NCBI RefSeq assembly: GCF_009755605.1
Contig: NZ_WPNZ01000013.1
Coordinates: 223,734-287,733 of the forward strand
Direction of reading: 5' to 3'
Length of the DNA: 64,000 nt
Source of the DNA: Streptomyces typhae
GTDB taxonomy: Bacteria; Actinomycetota; Actinomycetes; Streptomycetales; Streptomycetaceae
Shown here: piece by piece, positions 52,271 to 61,158 of the stretch
How the letters are laid out: every line of letters starts with the position of its first letter
Numbering within the stretch: the stretch's first letter is position 1
Notes under the pieces: generated by a model
What the model was told of the DNA's origin: nothing
The model's input: the letters and a program-made list of their open reading frames with translations, nothing else
The model's database searches: none
Made by a program: the position numbers and the translations under genes

Positions 52271-53449
52271 TCACAGGTCGAACCAGGAGCGCAGGACGCG
52301 CGTTGCGATGTCGTGGGTGCGGTTGCGGGAGAACGTGTGGTGGACCCACTCCGGTGCGGTGTTGACCTCCAGGATGGTGGTGCCGGTCGTCGGTGGGTCG
52401 TGCGGCTTGGCGCACAGGGCGTCGATGGCCAGGATCCTCGTGCCGAAAAGGTCAGCCACGGACGCGGCCCAGGGGGCGAAGTCCGCGTGCAGACTCTCTG
52501 TCACGTCGACCGCGACGCCTCCCTTGGCCAGGTTGGCGGTCCTCTTCAACCGGACCGCGCGGCCCGCCGCGGGCACATCGTCGAGCCCGAGTCCCTGAGC
52601 TGCCAGGAGATCCTGAGTCTCGGTGTCGACGACGAGCCGGTTGTCGGGGTTGGCGGCCGCGACGGCGGTACGGTGCGTCTCGACCAGCTCCGCCAGCCGG
52701 GTGCGTCCGTCACCCGTGACCGAGGCGGGCTCGCGGACACAGGCGGCGACCAGTTCGCCGTCGACAAGCTGGAGCCGCAGGTCCTTGCCGTCGACCTGTT
52801 CCTCGACAATCCAGGACCGGAAGAGGTGCCGCCGGTCGGCGATGTGTTCCGCAACGGCTGCCGCAGTGACGAGGTCCATGCGCACGGCGTCTCCGCGCAT
52901 GCCCGCCCGCGGTTTGACGACCACGGGGGCGAGTGCGGGGGCGTCGGCTGCGGGATTGGCTGACAGTGCGGCGACGGCGTCGGTGGCGAAGGCGGTGAGG
53001 CGCGGGAGGTCGTCGTCGCCATCGGATGCAGGCGTGTCGGTGAAGGCGAAGGCGAAACCCCGGGGGGTGGTGAAGCCCGCCTCACTCAGGAGGAGTTTGG
53101 TGGCGTGCTTGTCCTCGGTGAGGAAGAAGTCGCGGGCCCGCAACTCATGGTCGTAGCGTCCCTCCAGGACGGGGACGGACTTCGCTCCGTGGCGGTAGAT
53201 CACGAGGTCCACGCCGAGTTCCGGCATGCGGTCGTGCACCGTGATACCCAGTGCCGACGCGGCACGCATCAGGTGGAGTTGACGCGCTTGGCGTACGCCG
53301 GTCGTGGCGCGTGCGTCGCTCACGGAGCCCGTGTCGGTCACGGTGTGTACGTCGTTCACGGAGCCCGTGTCGGTCGTGGCGCGTACGTCGCTAACGGGGC
53401 CTGCGTCGGTCGTGGCGCGTACGTCGCGCTCGGAGCCCGCGTCGGTCAT
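52271..53449 (-). CDS. ATP-grasp ligase (cyanophycin synthetase/GshF-like)
   Basis: 392 aa. ATP-grasp order is clear: FFLTEDKHATKLLLSEAGFT, PVVVKPRAGMRGDAVRM, SWIVEEQVDGKDLRLQLVDG, ACVREPASVTGDGRTRLAEL, NLAKGGVAVDVTESLHADFA, and metal-binding ILEVNTAPEWVHHTFSRNR. The DGR-TRL and NL-x-x-GG blocks are typical of cyanophycin synthetase and bifunctional glutathione synthetases, which join an acidic or thiol amino acid to another. Four 12-residue repeats form an odd N-terminal tail. Start ATG overlaps the sulfoxide synthase stop (ATGA). Confidence 0.85.
   Translation of the reverse strand: MTDAGSERDVRATTDAGPVSDVRATTDTGSVNDVHTVTDTGSVSDARATTGVRQARQLHLMRAASALGITVHDRMPELGVDLVIYRHGAKSVPVLEGRYDHELRARDFFLTEDKHATKLLLSEAGFTTPRGFAFAFTDTPASDGDDDLPRLTAFATDAVAALSANPAADAPALAPVVVKPRAGMRGDAVRMDLVTAAAVAEHIADRRHLFRSWIVEEQVDGKDLRLQLVDGELVAACVREPASVTGDGRTRLAELVETHRTAVAAANPDNRLVVDTETQDLLAAQGLGLDDVPAAGRAVRLKRTANLAKGGVAVDVTESLHADFAPWAASVADLFGTRILAIDALCAKPHDPPTTGTTILEVNTAPEWVHHTFSRNRTHDIATRVLRSWFDL
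53303..53446. repeat. Four in-frame 36-bp repeats at the N-terminus of the ATP-grasp gene
   Basis: Encode TDAGSERDVRAT, TDAGPVSDVRAT, TDTGSVNDVHTV and TDTGSVSDARAT directly after the start Met. The conserved frame and varied third bases suggest the tail is translated. Confidence 0.9.
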
Positions 53450-54825
53450 GGCGCGGGCCGTGTCAGGAGGATGCCCGCGAGCTGGTCCATGTGGTTCTGC
53501 ATGAAGTCACGCATGACCCCGATGTCGGCCATGTGTCCGCGCGCCGCGTAGCTGGCACCCGCGAGCAGCCCCGTTTCCCTCCCGAACCAGGGCTCGGAGA
53601 AGTCCGGATAGAGGGGGTCGACGCGGAACGTGTTCCCGTCGAGCGCCGTGAAGTCGTCCTCCAGCCACAGGGCGACGTTGCCGAGGAAGTCGGTCCCGCC
53701 GCGCCCGAGAACGGCACCGCGAGCGCGTACCGGCCGCGGACTGCCGTGCTGGAGACCGACGTTGAAGTCGCCGTTCCGGTGCGCCACCTGTCCGGCCCCG
53801 CCGAACTCCTGGTTCAGCAGTGCGTGGAACTGCTCCTCAGACAGGAGCCCGGCCCCGGCCCAGTTGGCGTAGGCGACCGCTTCGTGTCTGCTGACTTCCA
53901 CGGGCCAGTCCCAGGGCATGTCGGTGTCGGCGAAGACACCCCGGTACCGATACGGCCCGGCGTCGGCGCGGAGCCAGGAGTTCGGCAGTCCGCTGCTGAC
54001 CCGGTCCAGGAAGAGCCGTGCCCCGTGGGTCGTCCACAGGTCGGTCTTCTCGTACCCGTCGTCCTCGACGAATCGCAGGAACTGGCCGTTGGTCACCGGA
54101 TGCGGCGCGACGGCGAAGGGCGCGACCTCCGCCTCCCGCCGCCCCCATTCGTTGTCCCACTGGAAGCCGTCCCTCTCGGTCCCTGTACTGCCGAACTGGA
54201 CCGGGCCGCCGCGGCAGTGCACGAAGCCCTCGCCGCGGTCGCATGCCACGGGTGCTCCCGTGTGTTCCTGGACGGGGGCGGGCCACCCCTGCGGCGTCTC
54301 CTTCAGCCGGGACGGCAACATGCGGACCAGAGGGATGGAGGTGTGCAGGTGAATGTTCTCGTGCTCGATCGCCATGAGCAGCGCCCTGAGGGGCGCTTCT
54401 GGTTCCATGGTGGCGGACAGGGGCACGTCCTCGACAGCCCGCAGAACGAGGCCCCGGACACGTTTCCGGTAGGCCCACGCTGTCTCCGGGGACGGCCAGT
54501 CGGTGAGCCCGGCCAGTTCGTCGGGGTCCTCGGGTGACACGCCCCGTTCCATGCGCTCGTCGAACGCGGATGTCTCGCTGCTGTCCACGAGCCCGGCCAT
54601 GGCGAGTTTCCGCATGGAGAACGCCGCCGTGTGCGCGAGATAGAAGACGAGCGGCAGCCGGAAGGGGTGGACGCGCGCACAGTACGCCTCAGGCGCGTCG
54701 AGCACGCCTCGGAACAGCGTTTCGTAGCTGTCCCAGGTGCTCGTGAAATAGCTGGTGAGCTGCCCTCTAGACAGGTCACGGAGCAGGGGACGGCCTATGG
54801 ACCGAGCGGCTGGGGTTCCGGGCAT
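53446..54825 (-). CDS. OvoA/EgtB-like non-heme iron sulfoxide synthase
   Basis: 459 aa: N-terminal DinB-like domain and C-terminal FGE/SUMF1 domain, without the methyltransferase domain of eukaryotic OvoA. Iron-ligand candidates His65 (FYLAHTAAFSM), His155 and His159 (MAIEHENIHLHTSIPLVRML). The family motif HX3HXE reads HX3HXH (residue 161). FGE-domain signatures: FGSTGTERDGFQWDNEWGRR, TNGQFLRFVEDDGYEKTDLW, WDWPVEVSRHEAVAYANW. OvoA-type enzymes join cysteine to the imidazole of histidine with sulfoxidation. The cotranslated ATP-grasp ligase suggests the sulfurised product is then ligated; both substrates are unproven. Confidence 0.85.
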   Translation of the reverse strand: MPGTPAARSIGRPLLRDLSRGQLTSYFTSTWDSYETLFRGVLDAPEAYCARVHPFRLPLVFYLAHTAAFSMRKLAMAGLVDSSETSAFDERMERGVSPEDPDELAGLTDWPSPETAWAYRKRVRGLVLRAVEDVPLSATMEPEAPLRALLMAIEHENIHLHTSIPLVRMLPSRLKETPQGWPAPVQEHTGAPVACDRGEGFVHCRGGPVQFGSTGTERDGFQWDNEWGRREAEVAPFAVAPHPVTNGQFLRFVEDDGYEKTDLWTTHGARLFLDRVSSGLPNSWLRADAGPYRYRGVFADTDMPWDWPVEVSRHEAVAYANWAGAGLLSEEQFHALLNQEFGGAGQVAHRNGDFNVGLQHGSPRPVRARGAVLGRGGTDFLGNVALWLEDDFTALDGNTFRVDPLYPDFSEPWFGRETGLLAGASYAARGHMADIGVMRDFMQNHMDQLAGILLTRPAP

Positions 54826-55247
54826 GGGTCACTGATCCCTGATTGTTCGGCAATGCCTGTTCGGCAATGTCTGTTCGGCTATCAGGCTGCCAAGAGCCGC
54901 TGGCACACGCAGAGCCTGCCAAGGGGCCGCGGGAGCCCGCCCGGGGTGCCTTCACCGCCGGTTCACGCCGCGTGTCAGGGGTTGGAGATCTGCCGCCGGT
55001 GCGCCTCCGTTCGGGTGACACGGACGGGATGGGTCGTACTCTGCAGGACGGAGGGCGACTAGCTTGCCCATCCTGCTGCCCGGGAAGAACTCCTGCCGGA
55101 TCACCCCGGCACACGCAACTGCACTTCTCCTGTGGTAGCCGTTTTGCAGGCGCGGACGCAGACATGCCGCCGGAGTGATCACTTCCTGTGGGCATCTCGC
55201 ATCTCCTGTCGGAGCGCGACCCGCGTGTACGTCAGGAGCGCAGCCCC
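54826..55247. other. Upstream region of the sulfoxide synthase operon
   Basis: Non-coding. TGTTCGGCAATGCC-type repeats (54844-54876, GTTCGGCAATG twice and GTTCGGCTAT once) just upstream of the operon start may be an operator. No gene supported. Confidence 0.45.
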
Positions 55248-56250
55248 TCATTTGGGCATGGGGCGGGCGGGCACACTGATCAGGCGGTCACGGATGGTGG
55301 CGGTGGTCGCCCTGGCATGGAGTACGGAGGCCGGGGCGTCGGCGGCGCGGGTCAGGTTGTGTGCCAGGGTCGCCAGGGCGAGCCACGCGGCATTGGCTTG
55401 GAAATGACCGGATAGCGCGTGGGTGAAGCCGCTGTTCTTGACATCGGCGATCATCTGCTCGACGACAGCGTGCCGACGGTGATCAGACTCGGCATCCCTC
55501 AAGGCGAGCGGGGAGTGGAGTCGGTGAACGCGGTGTGGTGGCGCCAGGTGTCGAAGAGCGCGCCCTGCCCGGCGGGGACGGTACCGGCTCAGGCGGTTGC
55601 CGCGGCGCACGATCAGTCGGGCGGTGACCTCCTGTCTCTTCGGCTTGGAAGGGAAAGCGGTGCAGCGGATCTCGGCTGTCTCGGCGTCGGAGATCCAGCG
55701 CTGGCCCTCCTCGTCCCAGACCGCTTGGGGATATGTGATCGGTGTCCAGGCGTCCTCGTCGATGCGGGCGATCGTGGCCTCGACGGAGGCGTTCGTCCGC
55801 GTGGTGATGGAGAAGCGGGCACCCAAGGCCCGGCAGGCGTTGATGACATCGGCGCCGTAGTACGCGGCGTCCGCCCGCAGCACCAGCAGGCCGCTGGCGC
55901 CGCAGGCGCGTGCGGTGCGGGATGGCCTCAGCGGCGAACGCTGCCGCCCCGCGCGCGGAGTTCGAGGGTCCCCTGCGCAGCCACGTAGGCGGCCTGGTTC
56001 GCGCCCGGGCAGCAGCGGGGTGAGACGGGCCAGTTCGTGCAGAAACCGGCGGGCCAAGGCGTGCAGTTGCTCAACACGCCCGTGGGTGAAGGAGCGCTGG
56101 AACGACCCCGGCATGGACGGGGCCCGCACTCCGGAGAGCAGGCGGCCCGTAGCACCGTGCCGCAGCCGGTCCATGTCGTCGATGTCGTTGAGGTCGTCGA
56201 TGCTGTCGGAGCCCGCGGCCATGCCGCCCACCAGCGACATCGGTTTCGCC
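55248..56250 (-). pseudogene. IS1380-family transposase relic
   Basis: Matches the family in blocks: GGMAAGSDSIDDL, LRHGATGRLLSGVRAPSMPG, LVLRADAAYYGADVINACRA, DEDAWTPITYPQAVWDEEGQ, RQEVTARLIVRR and HALSGHFQANAAWLALATLA. A central block of about 100 residues is deleted after LARLTPLLPG, frameshifts occur near 55950 and 55560, and the N-terminal part is missing. A short DID-DMD expansion follows DSIDDLN. Non-functional. Confidence 0.8.
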
Positions 56251-56420
56251 GCTGGGAAGGCGCCAGTGCCGTCCTTCGAGGCGGGCAGCGCCTTTCTTCG
56301 TGGCCGGTTGGTTGGTCGGATCCGGGTCCTGCCGTGTACGGGCCTTCGCCCGGCGCTGCGAGCGACGCGGAGGGGCAGTCGGTTCTCGTCCTCGCGGGGG
56401 TTGGCACCGAAGAGAACGCA

Positions 56421-57419
56421 CTAGCTTCGTGTTTCGGCCAGGAGGCGGGCTCCCAGGGGGGTGGCGACGTGCCGGACGGTGTTGCGCTGGCGGTAGCTGT
56501 CGATCAGTCGCGCCTGCCGGAGAGTGGTGGTGTGTTCCGACACCGAGGCCATGGACAGGTGCAGGCGGTGGGCCAGTTGCGCGGTGGTCGTGGGGGCGTT
56601 GTCCGTCACCGCGCTCAGTACGCGCGCGCGGGTGCGTCCCAGTACGGCGGAGAGCGCGACTAGTGACGTCGCGGGATCCACGGGCACGCCCGGGATGCGC
56701 TGGCGTACGAGGTCGACCGAGGCGGGGCAGACCAGCACCGGGGTGTCGTATTCGTTGAGCAGGGCCCGCGGCTGCGTACCGCAGAAGAAGTGGCTGCTGA
56801 TCACGATGCCCCGGCCCTGCAACTCGAAATCCGTGTCGCGAGGGTGGGCGAGCGTCAGAACCGGTGCGTCCCAGTGCAGGGACGGATGCAGCTCGCCGAG
56901 CAGGGCCTCTGCTCCCCGGGTGGTCATGAGGTCCGCCATCCTGGCGCGGTCGATCGCCAGGATGGATTTGATGGCGGCCGCGTGCGGGGCTATGGCGCGG
57001 TCGTAGTAGGACTGCAACTCGCCGACCAGGGCGTTCATGGTGCCGGCATCCCCCCACGCCAGCCCTGTCAGCTTGGCGGGGATGCGCTGCTGCTCGTCCA
57101 AGCGCCGCAGCTCGGACGCGATGCGCCGCGGAGAGGTTGTCCTGATGGTCTCGAAGACCCCGCTCGCCGGTGAGCAACTGTCCACCGGAGTGAGGAAGTC
57201 CGGGACCCAGCCGCCTGCCGGTACAAGTGCGGGGAGCATGGTCAGCGAGAGACGGAATGAGGCCTCCGTCTCTCGCCGCCACGCGCGGAAACGGATGGCA
57301 CTGTCCCGCCTGCGCAGGACCTGAAGGCTCATGACGGCTTCACTGACCGGCAGCTCCTGGGTGCGGTCGATGATGATGCGTGCCAGGTCCTGTGCGGTGA
57401 AGTGGATTCGCAGGGGCAA
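56421..57419 (-). CDS. ArsR-type winged-helix regulator with DUF5937-like N-terminus
   Basis: 332 aa from TTG 57419, eight bases behind GGAGG; an ATG at 57458 has no ribosome site. N-terminal 200 residues LRIHFTAQDLARIIIDRTQE to AWGDAGTMNALVGELQSYYD match the ligand domain seen in large Streptomyces ArsR-like regulators. C-terminal winged helix TTTAQLAHRLHLSMASVSEH TTTL. No cluster is adjacent, so targets are unknown. Confidence 0.85.
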   Translation of the reverse strand: MPLRIHFTAQDLARIIIDRTQELPVSEAVMSLQVLRRRDSAIRFRAWRRETEASFRLSLTMLPALVPAGGWVPDFLTPVDSCSPASGVFETIRTTSPRRIASELRRLDEQQRIPAKLTGLAWGDAGTMNALVGELQSYYDRAIAPHAAAIKSILAIDRARMADLMTTRGAEALLGELHPSLHWDAPVLTLAHPRDTDFELQGRGIVISSHFFCGTQPRALLNEYDTPVLVCPASVDLVRQRIPGVPVDPATSLVALSAVLGRTRARVLSAVTDNAPTTTAQLAHRLHLSMASVSEHTTTLRQARLIDSYRQRNTVRHVATPLGARLLAETRS

Positions 57420-57582
57420 CGATCGACCTCCTCCGTCTCGATGGCCCACCCTCCGCACGATGCCCGGTTACTGAGCGGTTTCGGGTGAGGTCGAACGTCG
57501 TTGTCTCAATCGCCCGCCCTTTCTGCTTTCAGGTTGGTAAGTACGCGCAGGGTGCGTGTGCTGATGAGGAAAGGGGCATCCC

Positions 57583-57735
57583 ATGTGCAAGCGGTTTGCT
57601 TTAGCTGCGGGCGGAGCCGCGATGGTCCTTGCATCGACGGCTGGGGTGGCTTCGGGCCGGGCCCCTGCGGGCGGGGCCACTGACACCCCTACAGTGAGCT
57701 GGCGATCACGGCAGCGGCGTCAGCCCTCCGCGTAA
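57583..57735 (+). CDS. Short secreted peptide (50 aa), possibly truncated
   Basis: ATG 57583 preceded by GAGGAAAGGGG. Signal peptide MCKRFALAAGGAAMVLASTA GV-ASG, then a short polar remainder ending SRQRRQPSA. Too short for a known secreted family; may be the surviving 5' end of a longer gene. Confidence 0.4.
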   Translation: MCKRFALAAGGAAMVLASTAGVASGRAPAGGATDTPTVSWRSRQRRQPSA

Positions 57736-58122
57736 AGGGGCGTGCGGCTCGCCCTCGGGCTGCAGTAGTCCCGGGCCGCGCGGTGTAGGGGACGGTGCCG
57801 ACGAGGGTGGGCACAGGCGGCCGCCGGGTTCAGCGGAATCTCACGGCGCCCCGCGCAAGCCCCTCACGCCCCCGGGCCCTGCCCCCCTCGGAGGCTCCGC
57901 ACTGTGCGTGCCCACATCGGCAGGCAGTGCGGCACACTCCGGGTGGCCACCCCCTGACCGTCGTCGGCCCCCGGCCGACTCCACGGGTTCACGGAGTTGA
58001 TGCGCGGCACGGAAAGGGGCTGCTCATCAAAGTCCCGCGGCCGAACCTGGGTGCGCGCCGGGAGAACACCGTCCGCGCACCGTACGGGACGCGGTGGAGG
58101 CGCTCGTCCGCGGCCTCCCCGT
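57736..58122. other. Non-coding stretch before the lectin genes
   Basis: The lectin frame stays open upstream, but with no ribosome site or protein-like composition. Nothing else seen. Confidence 0.4.
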
Positions 58123-58184
58123 TCCGTGCACATCAGGCTCAGTACGAGCTCACTCCGTGCACATCAGGCTCAGTACGAGCTCAC
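58123..58184. repeat. Perfect tandem duplication of 31 bp upstream of the first lectin
   Basis: Copies at 58123-58153 and 58154-58184 are identical; each begins TCCGTGCACATCAGG and ends CGAGCTCAC. It lies 40 bp before the lectin start, so it doubles any promoter or operator element within it. Confidence 0.95.
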
Positions 58185-58223
58185 GACCAACGCGCTCTCG
58201 AAGCAGAGCCGGAAGGAATGTGT

Positions 58224-58805
58224 ATGTCTGTCCGAAAGAAGCTGGCGTCCGTTGCCGCGACCGTGGTCCTCACGACAGGAGTTGCGCTCCTGACCGCTCC
58301 CTCAGTCACGGCGGCTCCCTCAGTCACGGCGGCCCCCTCCGGCACCGTCGGCACCCCTGCGGCGCCGGCTGCCGCCGCCTCGGCCCTCGCCGGGCCGGCC
58401 TCCGGGGCACTCTCCGGGGCGCTCTCCGCCAAAACCGACCGCGCCGACGGCTTCCTGCTGCGAAACGTGCACCTCGATCAGTGCTTGGCCAATCATCACC
58501 CCAGAGCGTTCGCGACTCGCTGCGAGGGTGCCTACGCGGATCAGTACTGGTCCCTGAACGCCTACGGCATGCTGCAGAACCTTCACAGTGGCCAATGCCT
58601 GGCCATGCACGGCAACGGCAGAGTCTTCACCGGCCCCTGCAACACCTCCTACCGCGACCAGCACTGGCTCTACCGTGACGTCGGCGGCGGCGCCTACATG
58701 ATCGAAAACGCCTTCCACAGCGACAGGTGTCTCGCGGCACACCGGGACAACGACGCGTTCGGATTCCCGTGCACTCCGGCGTACAAGGACCAGCACTGGC
58801 ACTAG
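58224..58805 (+). CDS. Secreted ricin-type beta-trefoil lectin-like protein
   Basis: 193 aa from ATG 58224 with GGAAGGA upstream. Signal peptide MSVRKKLASVAATVVLTTGV to about VTAAPS, in which an 18-bp unit encoding PSVTAA is duplicated. The mature part has three Q-x-W motifs (DQYWS, DQHWL, DQHWH) and Cys pairs (QCLANH...ATRC, QCLAMH...GPC, RCLAAH...FPC), a complete three-lobe trefoil. It probably binds carbohydrate outside the cell. A second lectin follows 58 bp downstream. Confidence 0.85.
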   Translation: MSVRKKLASVAATVVLTTGVALLTAPSVTAAPSVTAAPSGTVGTPAAPAAAASALAGPASGALSGALSAKTDRADGFLLRNVHLDQCLANHHPRAFATRCEGAYADQYWSLNAYGMLQNLHSGQCLAMHGNGRVFTGPCNTSYRDQHWLYRDVGGGAYMIENAFHSDRCLAAHRDNDAFGFPCTPAYKDQHWH

Positions 58806-58863
58806 TGCTGACGCCCGAAAGCCCCTGATCCACAGGCAATCCGAGGCAAAACGGAGGGAAGGC

Positions 58864-59466
58864 ATGCGCAACCGGAAACGTGCTGCCGTCACGGCGGCCG
58901 TACTGACCACACTGGTCGCGGGCGCGCCGACGGCGGCGGGCACGACCGAGACGGACGGAACCGCGTCCCGCGGTGGACACGCGTCGTCAGCGCCGCTGCG
59001 GGGTGCCGTGCGCGCGGCCCCGGGCCCCGCCGCGGATCGTGCGGCGGCACTCGCGGCACACATCGTCAACTACGGCAGCCGTAAATGCCTCGCTGTCCCC
59101 GGCGGCAGCCATGAGAAGGGCATCGGACTCATCCAGTGGGGCTGCGGCGGCTGGAAGGATCACTTCTGGTCTGCGGAACAGTGGACCATCGACGGCGTCC
59201 CCCATTTCCGGGTGATCAACGACAACAGCAAGCAGTGTCTGGCCGTGCCCGGCGGGAGCAAGACCCCCGGCACGCAGGTCATTCAGTGGCCGTGCGGCGA
59301 GTGGAAGGACCACTTCTGGCGGTTCGACAACGCCGGTGGCGGCCGGTTCAGGCTGGTGAACTACAACAGCCAGCAGTGCCTCGCCGTGCAGGACGGCAGT
59401 GGCGCCGACGGTGCGAAGGTCATCCAGTGGCCCTGCGGCGAGTGGAACGACCACTTCTGGCGGTGA
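58864..59466 (+). CDS. Secreted ricin-type beta-trefoil lectin-like protein
   Basis: 200 aa, ATG behind GGAGGGAAGG. Signal peptide MRNRKRAAVTAAVLTTLVAG; trefoil lobes marked by KCLAVPGGSHEKGIGLIQWG, QCLAVPGGSKTPGTQVIQWP and QCLAVQDGSGADGAKVIQWP, each with a DHFW end. The lobes are more alike than in the first lectin. Both lectins appear to be in one transcript ended by a hairpin at 59532. Confidence 0.88.
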   Translation: MRNRKRAAVTAAVLTTLVAGAPTAAGTTETDGTASRGGHASSAPLRGAVRAAPGPAADRAAALAAHIVNYGSRKCLAVPGGSHEKGIGLIQWGCGGWKDHFWSAEQWTIDGVPHFRVINDNSKQCLAVPGGSKTPGTQVIQWPCGEWKDHFWRFDNAGGGRFRLVNYNSQQCLAVQDGSGADGAKVIQWPCGEWNDHFWR

Positions 59467-59531
59467 CCTACCGGTACGGTTTCGTCTTCGGGCCGGTCCG
59501 GCGCCGGTGAGTCCTTCCCGGTGCTGCCAAG

Positions 59532-59569
59532 CGCCCGCCCCTGCGCCACCCTTGACCCGGGGGCGGGCG
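59532..59569 (+). terminator. Terminator of the lectin pair
   Basis: CGCCCGCCCC (59532-59541) pairs with GGGGCGGGCG (59560-59569). Confidence 0.75.
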
Positions 59570-60099
59570 TGTACCGTCCGGCAATCCCCTTGACCGGCGA
59601 CCCGGGCCCCGTCGCCCGTCAACGGACCACCCGCGCCGGACCGGACGGCACGGGCCCGGGCCCGTGCCGTCCGGCGGTCCCCGTACCGGCTCTCGGCCGT
59701 CTTCGTGCAGACGTCAGCTACGACCAGATACACATCGTGCGACACACCGCGGGCCGGTGGCCGCGCCAGTACCGGGCGGAGGGTGTTCCGTCCAGCATCC
59801 ACCGGATCCTGGAGAAAGCTGGAGGACCGGGCCACCCTGATTCAGTCCCCGCCGCCGCACCCGCGTACAGGCGAGCCGAGGTGGGCCGGTGATGCGGCCA
59901 AGCGCCTGGCGGGATGGCAGGTCGACACCCCGAGCGGCCTGTGACTGGGGGAACACGGGCTACGGCACCAGACGCTGACCAGCCGCGACACCGTGAGCCG
60001 GCCTTGGACCGAGTCTGCGGCGGACGGACAGTTCAGGTGCCGGAGCGGCCGTGTGTGCGGCCAGTCTTGGGCAGGGGCGTTGTCACCTGTAGCTGTCGG
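59570..60099. other. Region without an assignable gene
   Basis: A plus-strand reading around 59690-59830 (RADVSYDQIHIVRHTAGRWP) looks weakly protein-like and may be debris of a mobile element, but no family was recognised. Confidence 0.35.
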
Positions 60100-60471
60100 C
60101 TACTTGCACAGTCCGGCGGACACGGCGAGACCCACCCTGGCCAGGCCGACGGGTCCGAGTTGTTCGGCGGTCTCACAGACGTCGAAGCTGGCCGTGGGGG
60201 CAACAGTGAAGTCCGGCGCGGGCAGGTCGGCGCCTCCGCACTGGTTCAGCGGACTGCCGACGGGAAGGCCCAGGAGGTTACCGTCACCCGAGCCGCTGCC
60301 GTGGGTGGCGGTGCCGGCCGCGTGGGCACCGTGCCGGTTGGCGCAGTTCGTGCCGAAGGCCGGGGAGAGCACATCGCCCACCCCGCCCGCCGCCGCCGGA
60401 GCCACTCCCGCGAAGCCGGTACCCGCAGCGGCCGCCAGGACAAGGACAGCACGAACTGAACGTTGAGTCAT
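60100..60471 (-). CDS. Small secreted chaplin-like protein
   Basis: 123 aa. Signal peptide MTQRSVRAVLVLAAAAGTGF to about APAAAGG; mature part with SPAFGTNCANRHGA and GDGNLLGLPVGSPLNQCGGA, i.e. a Cys-containing beta-prone block like chaplins, but longer and with two more Cys near the end (FDVCETAE, SAGLCK). Chaplins coat aerial hyphae. Homology is by eye; it may belong to a related secreted family instead. Confidence 0.6.
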   Translation of the reverse strand: MTQRSVRAVLVLAAAAGTGFAGVAPAAAGGVGDVLSPAFGTNCANRHGAHAAGTATHGSGSGDGNLLGLPVGSPLNQCGGADLPAPDFTVAPTASFDVCETAEQLGPVGLARVGLAVSAGLCK

Positions 60472-60824
60472 GACCGGACAACGACGGCATCGCTGCCACG
60501 CTACTGACCGCAGGGTCCCGGCAGCTCTGTTCCGGCACCCGGCCCGGGCAGGCAGGACAGCTGTGGGTGGGTGGTCTCCTCCGGGGTGGAGGCGTGTGTT
60601 TTCAAGCGGCTTCGCGACCCACCGGCCCGGGGTGCGAGGGGTGCGCGGATACGAGACCGGCGAGCTGATCTGGTCCCGTCCCAAAGAGCACTTGTCTCCG
60701 CAGCGGGTGGAGCGGGAGGCGGGGCTGACGGCGGGGCAGGTCAAGACTGGCGCCGACTTCCTGCGGCGGCTCCTCGGCCCGGAGGACCGCCCGGCCGGGC
60801 CGGGCGACAGATAGGGGGCTGGCG
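60472..60824. other. Gap with a possible gene fragment
   Basis: A plus-strand reading ending at 60814 contains YETGELIWSRPKEHLSPQRV and LTAGQVKTGADFLRRLLG, which look like a real C-terminal helix pair; no start or family could be found. Confidence 0.3.
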
Positions 60825-61020
60825 TCACGCGGCCTGGACGAGTTCGGCGGGCCGGGGTGCCGCCGCGGTGGGGTAGCCGCGGGGCCGGGTCGGGCGACGG
60901 GGCATCAGCGTGATGACGGCGGTGTTGATCATCGCCTCCGCGTGGGCGGGCAGCCGTTCGTGGTCTCTGACCAGCCGCCGGGCGTGCATCCACCAACCGA
61001 TGGAACGCAGCATCGGCTGG
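60825..61020 (-). mobile_element. IS5-family transposase tail (remnant, leftward)
   Basis: LRSIGWWMHARRLVRDHERL and PAHAEAMINTAVITLMPRR match the same tail as at 325, 48126 and 61000. It lies head-to-head with the next remnant. Confidence 0.7.
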
Positions 61021-61030
61021 CGCATGCACC
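60981..61030. repeat. Imperfect palindrome formed by two opposed transposase tails
   Basis: 60981-61002 and 61011-61030 are inverted copies with mismatches around an 8-bp centre. The symmetry comes from two related IS5 tails joined head-to-head. Confidence 0.75.
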
Positions 61031-61158
61031 ACCGCCGACTCGCGCGCGACTACGAAACCCACCCGCACCGCAGTCAAGCCCTCATTCACCTCGCGACGAT
61101 CGACCTCATGACATGCCGCCTCACCGGCGAAATCACCCCCAACTGGCGCGGAACCTAG
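61000..61158 (+). mobile_element. IS5-family transposase tail (remnant, rightward)
   Basis: MERSIGWRMHHRRLARDYET then HPHRSQALIHLATIDLMTCR, LTGEITPNWRGT and stop. Very close to the tail at 48126-48300. Confidence 0.75.
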
